A program made the position numbers and the translations under genes. 64,000 bases of DNA. It comes from Silene latifolia (lineage: Eukaryota; Streptophyta; Magnoliopsida; Caryophyllales; Caryophyllaceae). Of this stretch, positions 10,995 to 24,094 are shown in pieces (within the stretch, counting starts at the first letter, position 1; each line of letters starts with the position of its first letter). The notes beneath the pieces are model-generated. The model was not told the origin of the DNA, searched no databases, and worked only from the letters and a program-made list of their open reading frames with translations. The stretch covers positions 89,805,637-89,869,636 of the forward strand of contig NC_133534.1 in assembly GCF_048544455.1 (NCBI RefSeq). Direction: 5' to 3'.

Positions 10995-11074
10995 TGTGGT
11001 CTGCACAAGTTATATACGTGTTTAGTTGTGGGATGTGTGTTTACGTTTACCTCTTTTCTTATACATAGTTCAAA

Positions 11075-12231
11075 GATGCCGCCAAAGAGATCCGCTTTAT
11101 ACGCTAGGGCTGAGTTGATGAGAGTGGATGAAAGTTGGCAAGATGCTTGAGCATCAAAAGGCGCTTACTGAGGCCTTAAAGAAGTTTGGGAAAGACAAAG
11201 AGGCTGGGGTAGACTTCGCTAAGATGAGTACTACCATATCCCGTTTCAACCCAAAGGAATACATGGGTACCGGAGCGCCAATTTTGCTCGACAATTGGCA
11301 TAGGGAGATGGAAAACATCTTGAATGTGGTTCACTGTCCTGAGGACTTTAAAGTGGAACAAGCTGCGTTTTACTTGAGAGATGCTGCAAAAGAGTGGTGG
11401 GATAAGGTAAGGGAGAGTGCTATGGACTTTTATGTGAGGCAGGGGAAGTTAGCTATACTACCGTAGAGCGAGTTTAAGAGAGCTATGCGCCGAGAGTTTG
11501 TGCATGAGCATGTTCGTAGTAAGTTGAGGGAGGAGTTTGATGATTTCAGAATGACTCCAGATATGACTATGGCTGAGTACTATCATAAGTTTAATGAGAA
11601 GTCTAGGTATGCTGAGGATATAGGGTTGAACCAGGAGAACTTAGCGCTGAGATTTGAGAAGGGCTTGACCTATAAGATAATGGAGAAGCTACCGGTTGGG
11701 GTCCTTACAGATGTTAAGGAAGTGTATGAGAGAGCAGGGAGAGCTTAGAGATTGGTCGAAACGGCCAAAGAGAACAGGGAGAGAGGTCCCGAGAAGAGGA
11801 AGGCTGAGAGTGAGGGTGGTGGTCAGTCCAGTTACAAGAGGGGCAACCATAACCAAGCGAGGGCTTACTCATCGGAGTCGGGTTTTAATGGTGGAGCTTC
11901 CTATGGGCGTGGCCGTGGTGGTGGTAGTAGCAGCTGGGGTATATCTTGTTACAACTGTGGCGGTATGGGCCACAAGAGACATGAGTGTAATAGTGCTGTG
12001 GGAAGGGGTTTTCAGAGGCCATCACAGGGGAGTTTCTCTCAGGGTCCGCCTCAGGGTTATGCGAACAACAGGCCGGCAGGGTCATGGAACAATCAAGGTG
12101 GTCAGAGTAACAACAACGGAGGATCTAACCACAATGGCGATAATTCTTATCGGAAACCGGCAGCTAACAACAACCAGGGGCCAGTTGCCAAGCCGTCTAC
12201 TTTTACGAGTACCGTCCCAGGAGGTGGATAA
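11075..12231 (+). pseudogene. Tekay-like Gag with CCHC zinc knuckle
   Basis: Starts at the ATG at 11075 (MPPKRS). A frame change near 11125 leads into the capsid-like region: FNPKEYMGTG near 11250, then FYLRDAAKEWWDKV near 11370, the usual retrotransposon gag core. A Gly/Ser/Asn-rich tail holds CYNCGGMGHKRHEC near 11947, a C-X2-C-X4-H-X4-C nucleic-acid-binding knuckle. In-frame TAG codons lie at 11464 and 11746 and TAA at 12229. Gag would form the virus-like particle; this copy cannot. Confidence 0.85.
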
Positions 12232-12612
12232 AAGACCAGCTGCAAGTTATTCATGATGGACAATAAAGCTGCTGACGATGATGCTCACGTGATCACGGGT
12301 ACCTTACTTGTTAATGGTGTTTTTACTTTTGTTTTGTTCGATTCGGGGGCGTCACACTCTTTTGTATCGTCAAGTCATGCTAAGCTTTTGGGTTTAAGAG
12401 AGTTTGAGTCTGTAAAAGATGACGTTTTTATACCGCCGGGTGAGTCCGTATCTTGTGGGAGGTTGTATAAGGGTGTATCTATGATAGTTGGGTAGGTTGA
12501 CCTTCCATTGGATTTGTTAGAATTTTCTATGGTTGGTTTTGAGATGATAGTTGGTATGGATTGACTGGGTAAGTACAAGGCTAGAATAGTTTGTCACCAA
12601 AAGAGTGTCTCT
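12232..12612 (+). pseudogene. Tekay-like aspartic protease
   Basis: Same frame as gag. The active-site motif FDSGASHSFVS is near 12340, as in plant chromovirus proteases that cut the Gag-Pol polyprotein. A TAG at 12493 and a TGA near 12562 break the frame, which then runs on into RT. Confidence 0.8.
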
Positions 12613-13413
12613 TTGAGAGGTCTTAAGGAAGTTAGTGTGTCTTATCGTGGGTTTGTTGTCAAACCCAAAGTCAAAGTGATTGCAGCGGTAACATTGAAGT
12701 CTTATCTGAGGAAGGGGTGTCCTTTGATTCTATGGCATGTGAGAGACCACAGTAAGGTGAGTTCGACAGCTGAGCAGATACCTGTGGTGGGAGAGTTTCT
12801 AGATGTCTTTCCGGAGGAGATACCAGGTGTGCCACCAAAGAGGGAGATATATTTCAGTGTGGAACTGAAACCAGGGACGGGACCAATCTCTAAGGCCCCG
12901 TACCGCATGGGTCCTAAGGAGTTGGAGGAGCTGAAGAAACAACTGGATGATTTGATCCATAAGGGATACATTAGACATAGTGTATCGCCGTGGGGAGCAC
13001 CAGTTTTGTTTGTAAAGAAGAAAGATGGGAGTTTGAGGTTGTGCATCGACTACAGAGAGCTGAACAGGGTTATAGTAACCAAATAAGTATCCTTTGCCAA
13101 GGATAGATGATCTGTTTGACCAATTGAGTGGGGCAGGAGTCTTTTTCAAGATTGATTTGAGATCAGGTTACCATCAGGTGAATATTCGGGATGAGTACAT
13201 ACCAAAGACAACTTTTACATCGAGGTATGGTCACTATCAGTACGTGGTGATGCCGTTTGGGTTATCTAATGCACCAACAGTGTTTATGGACTTGATGAAC
13301 TGGGTCTTCAACAGTTTTTGGATTGGTTTGTGGTTGTGTTCATAGATGATATCTTAGCCTATTCCAAGACTAAGAAGGAGCATGAGAAGCACTTGAGGTT
13401 GGTGTTATAGACT
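12613..13413 (+). pseudogene. Tekay-like reverse transcriptase
   Basis: Motifs in order: [38 protein letters not shown] near 13000-13060 (spanning a region of 24 residues), [12 protein letters not shown] near 13145, MPFGLSNAP near 13250 and the catalytic FIDD near 13340. Frame changes occur at 13084 (a missing base before the YPLPRIDD block) and 13318 (T run); a TAG at 13408 ends the segment. The family is chromovirus Ty3/gypsy by motif wording. Confidence 0.88.
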
Positions 13414-14217
13414 TTGCGTGACAATCAGCTGTATGCAAAGTTGTCTAAGTGTGGGTTCTGGCTCGAGGAAGTTGCCTTTCTGGGGCAAGTGATTTCCAAG
13501 GAAGGTGTAGCTGTGGATCCGGCAAAGATAGAGGCAGTGTCTAAGTGGGAAGAACCGAAGAACGTGGAAGAGATCAGGAGTTTCTTGGGTTTGGCAAGGC
13601 ACTATCGTCGGTTTGTAAAAGACTTTTCAAAGATCGCCAGACCTATGACAGCATTTATGAGTAAAGAGAACAGGTTTCGATGGGATGAAAGTTGTGAGAC
13701 GGCGTTCCGAACATTAAGGGTGCGTTTGACCACAGCTCTCGTCTTAGCTTTAGCTGAAGGGTGTGAGAACTTTAGGGTATATACAGATGCTTCGAAGAAT
13801 GGGTTAGGATATGTGTTAATGCAGAATGGGAAAGTAATTGCCTATGCTTTTAAGAAATTGAAACTTTATGAGGAGAACTATCCGACACATGATCTAGAGT
13901 TGGGTGCAGTTGTGTTTGCTCCCAATATTTTGAGGCACTATCTTTATGGGGTGACCTTTAAAGTGTTTTCAGATCATAAGAGTCTCAAGTATATCTTTAC
14001 TCAAAAGGAGATGAACATGAGACAGAGGAGATGGATCGAGCTGATAGGGGACTATGACATGGATATCATATACAATGAAGGGAAAGAAAACGTGGTTACT
14101 GATGCGTTGAGCAGAAAGAGTGTGCATTCTCTATGCACATCTATGTCTTTGATGAGGTTGAGAGATGATGTGGGGAATATGGGGATACATGTGATACAAA
14201 AAGGGGAAGCTAGATGA
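13414..14217 (+). pseudogene. Tekay-like RT thumb and RNase H
   Basis: A 267-residue open segment. The thumb has [15 protein letters not shown] and [14 protein letters not shown]. RNase H follows with catalytic positions visible as [13 protein letters not shown] and FSDHKSL, then the ALSRK end typical of the domain. It is the longest intact piece of this element, but both ends are broken by stops. Confidence 0.87.
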
Positions 14218-14740
14218 GACTTGACAGTGGAGCCGGACCTTTATGATGATATTCGCAGGAAGCAGGCCCTTGATCCTAAAATTGAGGAGTGGAGAGCTAG
14301 CGTGAAGAAAGGGACAATGTCTGGTTCTCTATTCATACAGATGGGAGTGTTCGGTTTGATGGGAGATGGTGTGTTCCTAGTGATGAGGAGTTGAAAAACA
14401 TAATCATGACAGAGGCTCATTTTACACCGTATTCAGTACATCCAGGTGGTGACAAGTTGTATAAAGATTTAAAGAAGACTTTCTAGTGGCCTGGGATGAA
14501 GAGGGAAACAGCTGAGTTTGTGGCTCGATGTTTGACATATCAGAGAGTTAAGGGAGGGAACGACGACCACAGGGTAACATTCAGTCTCTTGAGGTACCTG
14601 AGTGGAATGGGAATCTATCTCTATGGACTTTATAGTGGGATTACCGAGGAGCCAGCAGGGTAACAACATGATATGGGTGATAGTTGACCATTTGACTAAG
14701 CCAGCTCACATTATTCCTATGAAAGATACATGGAGTAAGG
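14218..14740 (+). pseudogene. Tekay-like integrase, N-terminal part
   Basis: Several frames together show the HHCC zinc-binding region (EAHFTPYSVHPGGDKLY near 14410, then VARCLTYQ near 14520, where the second Cys is Tyr) and the start of the catalytic core ([11 protein letters not shown] near 14615 with the first Asp, [13 protein letters not shown] near 14690). The LARD-like element inserted at 14741, and the core resumes at 32801. Confidence 0.8.
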
Positions 14741-15575
14741 TGATAAGGTTATTTTCAGTCGTTTGCCTTAATCAAAATAAATCCTATACTACTACTAACA
14801 AAATAGCTAGCGGTAAGTCAGGGTCGAATCCACAGGGAGGCGGTGATTATCTAGTTTGTTTGTATTTAAATCTGTCTTAAAGGTAACAACTTATAGGGTT
14901 TTGATTGGTTTGATTTCTAACAACTAATTCCAAAGTAAATAAAAGAGAAATAATAATAATATTAAAGAGTTTCGGGATTCGGGTTCACTAGGTAGTCATC
15001 AAAGGGGAGGATTTAATTCATTGATAGAGCTATTTATATTGTTGAAAGTCATACGATCGGTTGATTCTAATATGTCTTTTTAGATCTAATTTAACATGCA
15101 AGCTATCATTAAGTCGATCTAATTCAATTATCGTTGCCTATACTAGTCTTAACCCTGTCGGTGATAATCCTAATTTATGCGATACTAATTAATCAATTCT
15201 GATCGTTAATCAATTAACTAGAATCAAGACGATAATTAAACAACAATCAAAAGGCAATTTAACAATCAATTCATAAGTAACCCATTTTCAAACAACCTAG
15301 ATTCCCTTTCACCCTAGATAAGAGATTTAGCTACGCATAATAGAAAGAATAACAATAATAGCAATAGTAATGGAAGACATAATTAAAAGCATAAAAGATG
15401 AACGATGAAATAATGATTAATAATAAAGGAAAGATTAAAGAACAATACCGCACTTGCTTAGATCCGGCAATAAGAACAATAAATAAGCTAAACTAAGTAT
15501 TTGAGAGAGTTTTTAGAGTAGCTATACTAAACCTACGGAAAATAAAGCATCCATAACCTAGTGTACGAGTTTTGG

Positions 15576-15583
15576 TATTTATA
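15576..15583 (-). promoter_or_regulatory. TATA box in the LARD LTR
   Basis: TATAAATA on the minus strand (TATTTATA on plus), 58 bp downstream in the transcription sense of the nearest CGATCGAG unit. The same spacing occurs in the other LTR. Confidence 0.65.
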
Positions 15584-15640
15584 ATAGTACATAACCGACT
15601 TAAGGAAAATTGCGGAATAATACGAAAACTAGTGGTTCCT

Positions 15641-15759
15641 CGATCGAGTTTATGTGGACTCGATCGAGGCACCAATTCTCAGATACCCCAACTCTCGACA
15701 TTGCGGATTTAATTGTTTATGGAGGTTCCTCGATCGAGCCCAAGGTGTACTCGATCGAG
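15641..15759. repeat. CTCGATCGAG dyad array in the LARD LTR
   Basis: Four units start at 15641, 15661, 15731 and 15752 (spacings 20, 70, 21). All four CTCGATCGAG 10-mers are perfect. The other LTR keeps the same four perfect 10-mers at identical spacing. Confidence 0.9.
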
Positions 15760-16214
15760 GCATCAATTTCCTGCTTTGCGCGCTGAACGTCAAACAGCCG
15801 CCATTTCTTCGTTTCTTGTCAGAAACAAGCGCTTTTTGTGGCGCTGGAAAGATAAGAGGATAACCTTTCACCTCCAATTGGAATCACTTAAAAATATCTT
15901 TTAGAACTCGAGATATGGCTCTTCAAATTAGGCACTAGTAGTTTGAAGATCTTTTCTTCGTGTTTTCTTCTTAACTTCTCTTCCTTCATTCTTATGGATT
16001 CTAGTGCCATGCTTTGTATATCCCTTTATGCCCACTCCACGATGCTCATTTCACTCCTTTGCTCGTCAAATGCATCATTCCTGCATTAATCATAAAAAAG
16101 CGGAAGTATCGACATTCTAACATAAAAGGCATGTAAATGATATAAACTAGCACGAAAACTGTATCAAAAGCAATTAAGGGGAGGCATAAATATGTATATA
16201 ATTATGACTCATCA

Positions 16215-16228
16215 AACTCCTCCAAACC
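16215..16228 (-). other. Polypurine tract of the LARD-like element
   Basis: Minus strand GGTTTGGAGGAGTT directly against the 3' LTR, the position where plus-strand DNA synthesis starts in LTR retrotransposons. Confidence 0.7.
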
Positions 16229-17260
16229 ATCTCTTTTCTTGTCCTCAAGCAAAGAACCACACATACAAAAGGCATCATACAAACGGCAAATAAACAACTC
16301 AGAGCTAATGTTGATGCACATACAAATCCCAAGCTATCCATATCTTGTAACAAATCAATTACCAAATGTGTACCAATAAAACAAATTCAAAGGTACGGGA
16401 ATTAGAAAACGTAGATCAAATCTCAAGTCACCATACTATAGGCAAATGCCAAATACCTTTCGATCTTTCAAGGCAAATTAGTCGGATTCTCGCGGATTCA
16501 CTCATGCACTCATAAGTATGTAAGGGTGAGTTATATGCGAAGATAGAAAGAAGTAGAAGCACTCACTCGACTTATGAAACATGCATGTAAGCTAATGTGA
16601 TAGAGATTTACCCAACTAATATGCAATCATCATATGCAGACAAAAGTACATGTATCAAGGACAATAAGTGTGGTAAATGGATTAAAGGAATAGAAAAAGT
16701 TTGTGCCAAAGCACGTTATGGATATGTGGAGCTAAGACGGTAGTCGCAGCACTAACCAAAACAAAAACCAAATCTTTGATAATAAATGAACCCAACTTAG
16801 AGAAATGATCTCAATTTTAAAACATATGAGAGCTAATAAATTACTCTCCAATTATTCATTAGACTCTAACAACCATCCTTTTGATCCTTGACAAAACCAA
16901 ATGAAGCAATCTCTTTTCTTTTCTTTTCTCTTTTTCTAATTTTCGATTTTTTCTGTCTCTTTTTTTTTTCCTTTTCTTTCGCTTCATATTTTTCTTTTCC
17001 AACACAAGGATACAACACAATTTCTAAAAAATGATCTTGCTATAACCACATGACAACAATAAGTCCCAACCCAACCATAATAGCAAAATAAACATGATAA
17101 ACAAGCAACTACGACTGTCCCGATAAGGTAGGCAAATTCTTGGATTGTAGCTCATATGATGTAATTTAAGATTGACTACAAGGGTTCAAACGGGCTAACA
17201 AAAGGTAATGTAAGGCTTATTTGAACGATAAGAATCGTCTATCCACATGTACTTAGTCAA
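16229..17260 (-). other. 3' non-coding interior of the LARD-like element
   Basis: About 1 kb with no credible gene. It contains a strong polypyrimidine run at 16912-16990 (purine-rich in the element's own sense). It ends at the LINE insertion. Confidence 0.5.
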
Positions 17261-17758
17261 ATGAAAGCAATAAAAGCATCAAGAAATCAATGTCACACTT
17301 ATGCAGTTTGGTGGATGTCAGTTATCTATGGATTTAATACGGTTCATAAACGAATTCCTTTGTGGGATTCTTTGAGAAATATGAGACAGGCTGTTAATGG
17401 TCCTTGGTTGGTCATGGATGATTTCAACAATGTTCTTGCTATGTGTGAAAGAGTGGGGTCTGAAGTTTCCAATTATGAATTAAGAGGATTCCAGGAATGT
17501 GTGGATGATCGTGGTCTTGTTGACCTTCCTGCCCATGGTGCCTATTTCACTTGGAACAACAAACATGAACCAGGTGCCATGGTGTTCAGTAGGATTGATA
17601 GAGCCATGAGTAATGATGAGTGGCTTGATCAATTCCCTGATGTTATTCCTATGTTTCATCCTGAAGGGGAGTTTGATCACTGTCCATGCACTATTAATTT
17701 GATTGCTGGTGGTGAAAGAAGAAAGGGGTCGTTCAAGTATTTTAATATGTGGGGGTAA
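17261..17758 (+). pseudogene. LINE endonuclease, C-terminal part
   Basis: 165 residues of the apurinic-type endonuclease fold: VIYGFN, GPWLVMDDFNNVL, GAYFTWNN, FSRIDRAM and FDHCPC, the last being the catalytic His region. The N-terminal third is missing. The frame ends in TAA at 17756 and continues one frame over. Confidence 0.82.
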
Positions 17759-18819
17759 GAACCCTCAGTCTCTTGAATTGGTCCAAGAAGTTTGGGACAA
17801 ACCTTTGTATGGTATTAAAATGTTCCAGGTGGTGAAGAGACTGAAAATGCTTAAACATCCTCTGAAGGGGTTGAATGGTACTACTTTTGCTAACATTGAA
17901 ACATCTGCAAAGCTTGCTAAGCATCACCTTTATGCTGTTCAGGAAAAACTCCATGCTGATCCACTCAACTTGCTAATTCAGTAGGAAGTCAATGAAGCCT
18001 CCAATTGTTATAGGGATTTGGAGAATGCTAGGAGAAGTTTCTTGGCTCAAAAAGCTAAGGCACACTGGATGCAGGAGGGTGATGATAACACGAGTTATTT
18101 TCATAGCATTATTAAAGCCAGACGAATGAGCAATAAGATCCTGACTATTCAGGATATGGCAGGGCACCATTGTAATACCATTCCTGAAATTGAAAAGGCC
18201 TTTATTGCTTATTATAAAGCTTTACTAGGCTCTAGTAAGCCTGTCAGGAAAATTCATGTCCCTGTTGTCAGGAATGGGAAAGTGGTGAGTAGGGAGCAAG
18301 GGGAAGAGATGGTTAGGACTGTTACTACTGAAGAAATTCAGACTGCTTTAAAGTCTATTCCTGCCAATAAATCCCCACGCCCTGATGGGTATACTTCTCA
18401 GTTTTTCAAGGATGCTTCAGTGATCATTGAAGAGGATATTATTGAGGATGTGCAGGAGTTTTTCATTACTGGGCAGCTGTTAAGACAGGTGAACTCCCTT
18501 ACACTTACCCTTATACCTAAAAAAACTCGTCCTATTACTGTTGCTGATTTCAGACCTATTGCGTGTTGCAATGTCCTGTACAAAATCATTTTTAAGGTTT
18601 TGTGCAATAGACTGGCTAAAGTTTTGCCTTCTATTGTTAGTGAATCCCAAAGTGCATTCATCCAGGGTAGGGACATTGTGGACAATATATTGATTTGTCA
18701 TGACCTAGTGAGGCTTTATAAGAGGAGAACATGCTCTCCCAGAAGTATTATGAAGATAGATTTAATGAAAGCATATGACTCAGTAGAGTGGAGTTTTATT
18801 GATTAAATGCTGCATGCCT
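17703..18819 (+). pseudogene. LINE linker and reverse transcriptase, first half
   Basis: In one frame apart from a TAG at 17982. It shows AHWMQEGDDNTSYFH near 18060, the fingers with NKSPRPDGY near 18367 and LIPKK, FRPIACCNVLYKI near 18550, and KIDLMKAYDSVEW near 18755. A TAA at 18804 replaces a Gln codon of the family (CAA to TAA). TR-GAG1 interrupts at 18825. Confidence 0.87.
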
Positions 18820-18824
18820 TGAAT

Positions 18825-20093
18825 TGAAGGAAATGTAGATTCATATACATACTAACATACTCATATATGTCGAAATTAATTTGTCAAAAAATTAAATGCG
18901 GATTTTATGCATGCAAACAATATGAAAAATAGAGGAGAAATCATGTCCTTACATTGGTGATTTCGGTTTAATGGGCACAAGAGAGATCACCTTTCTCTCT
19001 TGTTCTTGAGCTTTCCCTTATGGAAGAACAAAGATCCAAGTATAGGATCTCTCCTTAGGATTAATACCCAAAGCTTTCTCTTAATTTAATTAATATTACA
19101 AGAACTAGTATAATATTAATTAGTAGAAAATTGAACCAAAAATATTTATAAACTCTTAAATATTTCGGTTTTTAGAGAGAAGAAGAGAAGGTTTTGTTCT
19201 CTCTAGAAATTGTATTTTGGATGAGTGAATGAATAAAAATATTTTACAACCTTTTGTATATTATTAGGTAAAAATTATGGAAAAACCATCATAGGTTTTG
19301 TCTTCTCAAAACCGTGTAAGAGGAGGGCTTTAGGGGAGCCAACGCATGGAAAAATTGTTCTTCACAATGAACAATAGGCTTGCATGGCTAGTGACTAGTG
19401 TAATCATCATGCCTTCCACTAATTACAATCAACATATAATTAGCTTAAAAACCCTCTAATTTTCGGCCCACTTGATAATATGGATTCCATATTATTTTTG
19501 TCAATTGTCAATATGTCACATGTCATATGTGATATAAATTTGTTATGTATTTTTAACATATTAAAAATCAACGTATTAATAAAAATACGTCACATACAAA
19601 AATCGACTTAGTAATTTCATAATTACTTGTGCCAAAATATTTTACCATTTATAAATTACAACCGATTGTATTTATAACAATTCATTCAAATTTAATTGTT
19701 ACATTAAACAATTATTTCATCCGAGTAATCATACAATTCAATTACTCAGACCGTATCTCATTTAATCACATTTCAACTTGATACGTAAATTTTACTTCCA
19801 AAAATCGTCCGTCAATTTTCAAGTAATTTAATTAACTCGTAACATTATACAATTAATTAAATAATCAATTAAGAGTGTTGCCCTATAGGTATGACCTAGG
19901 GGGTCAACTGATCACCACCGTCGCACGACAGTAATGTCAAACTCTAGTCAGCCAATCATTACCGATATATGTTGACGATTGTGAGTAACAATATTACTTC
20001 CCAATTGTATTCTTTATAATGAGATTTGAACATGTGATCATCATGATCAATGATCCCCGATCGCATTATTGTCGGAGGACACATATTCCAACA
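18825..20093 (-). repeat. 3' LTR of TR-GAG1
   Basis: 1,269 bp, nearly identical to 26359-27626. No CGNNCG array is visible in it. Confidence 0.93.
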
Positions 20094-20111
20094 ATCTCCC
20101 ACTTGTCCTCG
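20094..20111 (-). other. Polypurine tract of TR-GAG1
   Basis: On the minus strand, CGAGGACAAGTGGGAGAT lies directly before the TGTTGG start of the 3' LTR, the classical copia arrangement. Confidence 0.8.
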
Positions 20112-23100
20112 ACAAGTGTGCGTCACCAATTCTCTTGTCCTATTACTATCTCCCACTCAATGCAAGGTGTCTTTCAGGTCGTACTTGCAAGTGATCATAT
20201 CGAGAGTGGTTTCCTCGATCTGGAGAATAACTGATTGACCGGACTTATCTATCATAGATACTTTCCGAGCGTGGCCACACATTTCCAGTTCATTACTCCT
20301 CGAGTGGCCCTGAGATATTGTTATAACCCTGACTAGGGGTGGACAATTCCTATCGCACTCATTCCCTTCGACTAGCCACAACCATCATAACCCAAAATAT
20401 GCCCATTTTACCCCATTTACGAAGGTCGTAGTAACACAAATCAAAGTTAATCTGAAACTGTGCCATCTTAGGAGAATAGTCTTTAGTCAAAAGAATCGAC
20501 TCATTCGAATACTATAGTAGCTCTCGCCACGACCAGGCTATATAAATTTGCCAGAACTCTATAAGCGGTCATTAGGCCCGACAAAATGTTCGTAACAGTC
20601 TGCCTATGTGATCGACTAGTCATCTCACATGACTCTATGGCACTTGAACTTGCCATCAATCGCATCACACTCTAGTCACTTCGAGACGTCACCTCATATA
20701 AGTAACTATGGGCAATTACAATGTTAATCCATGTTCACTTTAACGGGGTTCAATTGTCTCTACAACCCGTTTGGATATAATAATGTACAAGTTGAGTTAA
20801 TAATAACTCAAACGACAAATGTCGACATCACACTCGGGTAGTCAATATCATATTACAACCTTGTGATGTATATCGTAAGTGTAAACACTTATCGATTGCA
20901 ATAGAAGTTTAACATGCCATGTGTCCATGTGTTCAAACTTCTTACACTTGCAATTTCCTTCCCATTCATGTTCTCTCTCATAGCATGAATCTTACCAAGT
21001 ACACATCAAGGTTCCCGACCTTGGTTTCGGTTCTTTAACTTGAAAGAGCTTTCTTATCGACTATCACATAACGAACGAATTTGTGATGAATGATATAACT
21101 TGTACTGATCAAGTATTCCATCTACACACAATGCACTAGGTATATGTTTTGTAGAATCTTGTAACAATTGACAAGATTATGAGCTTGGCACTTCTCACAA
21201 GTCCTGGTTTAACTAGGAAAGATTAATTTTTGAATAAGTCCTTATTCAACTAAGCATCTGTCCAAAAACTTCTTATTTCTCTTTCTAGGCTTGAAAGATC
21301 TGGGATTCTCATAAATCCTCACATGTGTTCGGACTTTCTATAATATGTGCAACCTCTTATCACATAATGGAGTATTCCGTCAAACACTGAAATCGCTCAT
21401 CGGATTCTATTCGAGAATTCATGACGTTTCTATTATGGCTTACCAATGATCATCATGCTCTGATGCATATGATTCATAATTGGACATGTGCATGATTATT
21501 CTAATGGCGGAAACATTAGTAGCTAATAATCATGAGACCAACCGTTCATAGGTTCAATGAACGACCATGACTGCTAATGGCAATTCCATTTTCATCTACA
21601 TGAATAACCTATGTGAATGTTGATACGATGTGTATCTCTTAATACTAATCCAACATCCCTTGATGTAATTGGATTCATCATTGTCCATTTTCATCCAGAA
21701 TTGAAAACTCAAAAGCTTCTTTATGAAAGAAGATATTAGCTCGTCATTCTTTAATGAGTAATGAGATTTATACATTCAAAGGATGATAGCTCCCACTAAA
21801 TTCCATGTCTTCACATGAGAATTTCCTAACTCCCACTCAATTCTACACATTTCGAAATTGACTTCTCAATCGAAATTTATTCAAGAATTTAAATATAAAT
21901 TGCATTGCCAAGTTATCAGGATAAAACCATATATGTTCCCATCATATCCCTTCAAAATACCTATTTTGAGGTGCTCTTATCTTAAACCTTATAGAAAGAG
22001 ATTTTTAAATCTCCAACACACTCATGTCATAATGATGTGTAGCAATGTCATTATTCAAGTATAAACAATATCTAGAATACGTCCTTCGCAAATACCCCTT
22101 TTGGAAGGAGGTTTAACCATTTCATAGTGAGGTTAAGAAATGACATTTGCGTGGTTAAAACTTTGGCCATTGAAGATATCGGTATATCAATCTTTGCAAC
22201 TCGATCATAACTAGTATGTTACTATGATTCATTCAGGCTCTTAAGTAAATCTCAAGGTTGAAACTATTGGTCAAATGTTTCATAAACTTAGTCAAAAACT
22301 TGTTAAGACTTTGCATTAGTCATTTTTCTTCCAAAACTTTCTTTTGGTCTCCTCGTGTAGTTATCTTGAGAATAATCTCTTATGATTACTACACTTGGTC
22401 TCTTTAGTCATATAGAACTAACTTGAGACTATAGATCTTATCTATTCGGCATACTATGTAAATAAATATACCTTCATTCAAATCATTCTCTCTTGTGTAG
22501 ATCTTCATATACACAAGTACACAATTTTATCTTGCCTTGTGTGTTGTGTCCTCATTTTTCTCCCACTCTATCTTTAGAATAAATACACTAAACATTTAAA
22601 GATAGCATATGAGACACAAATTAATGATGTTGAAGTATAAGGAGAACTATCTCATGGATAGACTAATAGTTATTGATTTCATATGTGTACTTGGTGGTTG
22701 ACATTCCTTTAAGAGAGTTCATAGACTCAAAATCGCTTTATAAATGATCATACACAAGCCTTAAGCATGTGGACATATAATGAAACCCGTCATTATATTT
22801 GTCTATTAGATCACTTTAAGTGACTAATCTTATGTTTCAAAGTGCAAGCAATTAAAGATGAATTTTAGAACATAAAAGGATAAATGATAAAACGGGTGTC
22901 TTGGGTTGCAAACCAAGTCACCATCATCCAAAATACAAACCATTATCCAAAATACCTTTCCATGTCAAACATGGAAACTTAAAGTTCTAAAATCCAAAAC
23001 ATAATCTTAAAATAAGACAATGAAAAACAAAGCTCCATAAAAGCTATCCTTAGCGTCTCCATGGTTTCTCATGCTTGCTTTTCCTTTCCTTTGTCTTTGC

Positions 23101-23200
23101 TTGGTGGAGGCCCTATTTACAATAAAAAGGGAGATACATTATCACAACTTTGCATCATAATACCATAGTTGAATTAGAAACATAAAAGAAGGATAGTCAT
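20112..23200 (-). other. Long non-coding 3' interior of TR-GAG1
   Basis: About 3.1 kb with no frame over about 70 residues and no pol motif I can recognise. The related stretch in TR-GAG2 is 45511-48640 and keeps similar order and length, so the region is a fixed part of the family. It may be decayed pol or carry RNA signals; I cannot tell. Confidence 0.6.
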
Positions 23201-24094
23201 TTACCTCTTTGGAGTGATCTTTCCAGCTTTGATATCACCAAGGTATTTGGAACAATTTCTTTTCCAATGTCCCATGCCATTACAATAATGGCATTTATCA
23301 AGAGGACCCTTCTTGACTTTTGAGGTGCTAGCTTCATTAGGCTTAGCTTTGGTGAATGTGGGAGCTAGCTTCTTGCCCTTTCTCCCATTCTTCTTGAACT
23401 TCCCCTTACTTTTAGTGCTTATGTTAAGCACATCCTTGGGAGGGTTCACATTTAACCCCATGTCCCTCTCGGCTTGCACAAGTAACTTGTGCAACTCCTC
23501 AAGAGACACATCCTTGTCTTGCATGTTGAAATTCACCCGGAATTGCACATATGCCTTGACTTTGGACAAGGAGTGTAGAATCCTATCTACGATGAGTTCT
23601 TTGGGGATTTCAACCTTTTGAATTTTCAAGGTCTCGACAAGCTCCATGAGTTTGAGCACATGAGGGCTAACCTTTTGGCCCTCTTTGAAGTCGAGATAAA
23701 AGAATGTCGCGGCCGCCTCATATTGGACGATCCGCGGAGTTTGTGAAAACATGGTCACAAGTTTGGAGTAAATCTCATTAGCATTGCCCATTTTAAAGGC
23801 TCTCCTTTGGAGGTCCGCCTCCATCGCAAATATTAAGACATTTTTCATTGCGGCGGACTCCTTTTGGTAAGCCTCATATGCTTCCCTAGTGGCCGCGGTG
23901 GACCTAGTGGAGGGTTCGGGTGGAGAGGCCTCGGTAAGGTAACGAAGCTTGTCGTCACCTTCGGCGGCTAATTTGAGTTGGGCATCCCATTCGGAGAAAT
24001 TTGACCCATTCTTTTCAAGTTTACATCGATCCATAAAGGATCGGAGCCAAGACGAACTAGCGAGAGGTGTAGCATTAGGAGTTGGTGTTGCCAT
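23201..24094 (-). CDS. Copia-type Gag protein of TR-GAG1
   Basis: An intact 297-residue frame from a clear ATG. The N-terminal part has SSSWLRSFMDRCKLEKNGSN, near-typical of plant copia gags, and a capsid-like region with a leucine-rich LKLMELVETLKIQKVEIP stretch at about 165-185. A lysine-rich linker leads to CHYCNGMGHWKRNC near residue 270, a CCHC knuckle that binds RNA. It would assemble particles for packaging. A frame just after the stop (about 23100-23060) may be a spliced tail (see findings). It is the only apparently intact retroelement gene in the window. Confidence 0.85.
   Translation of the reverse strand: MATPTPNATPLASSSWLRSFMDRCKLEKNGSNFSEWDAQLKLAAEGDDKLRYLTEASPPEPSTRSTAATREAYEAYQKESAAMKNVLIFAMEADLQRRAFKMGNANEIYSKLVTMFSQTPRIVQYEAAATFFYLDFKEGQKVSPHVLKLMELVETLKIQKVEIPKELIVDRILHSLSKVKAYVQFRVNFNMQDKDVSLEELHKLLVQAERDMGLNVNPPKDVLNISTKSKGKFKKNGRKGKKLAPTFTKAKPNEASTSKVKKGPLDKCHYCNGMGHWKRNCSKYLGDIKAGKITPKR

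Larger units (their letters stand above)
14741..16214 (-). repeat. 3' LTR of the LARD-like element
   Basis: 1,474 bp, aligned along its length with 31319-32795. It holds a four-unit CGATCGAG array at 15641-15759 and a minus-strand TATA box at 15576-15583. Confidence 0.92.
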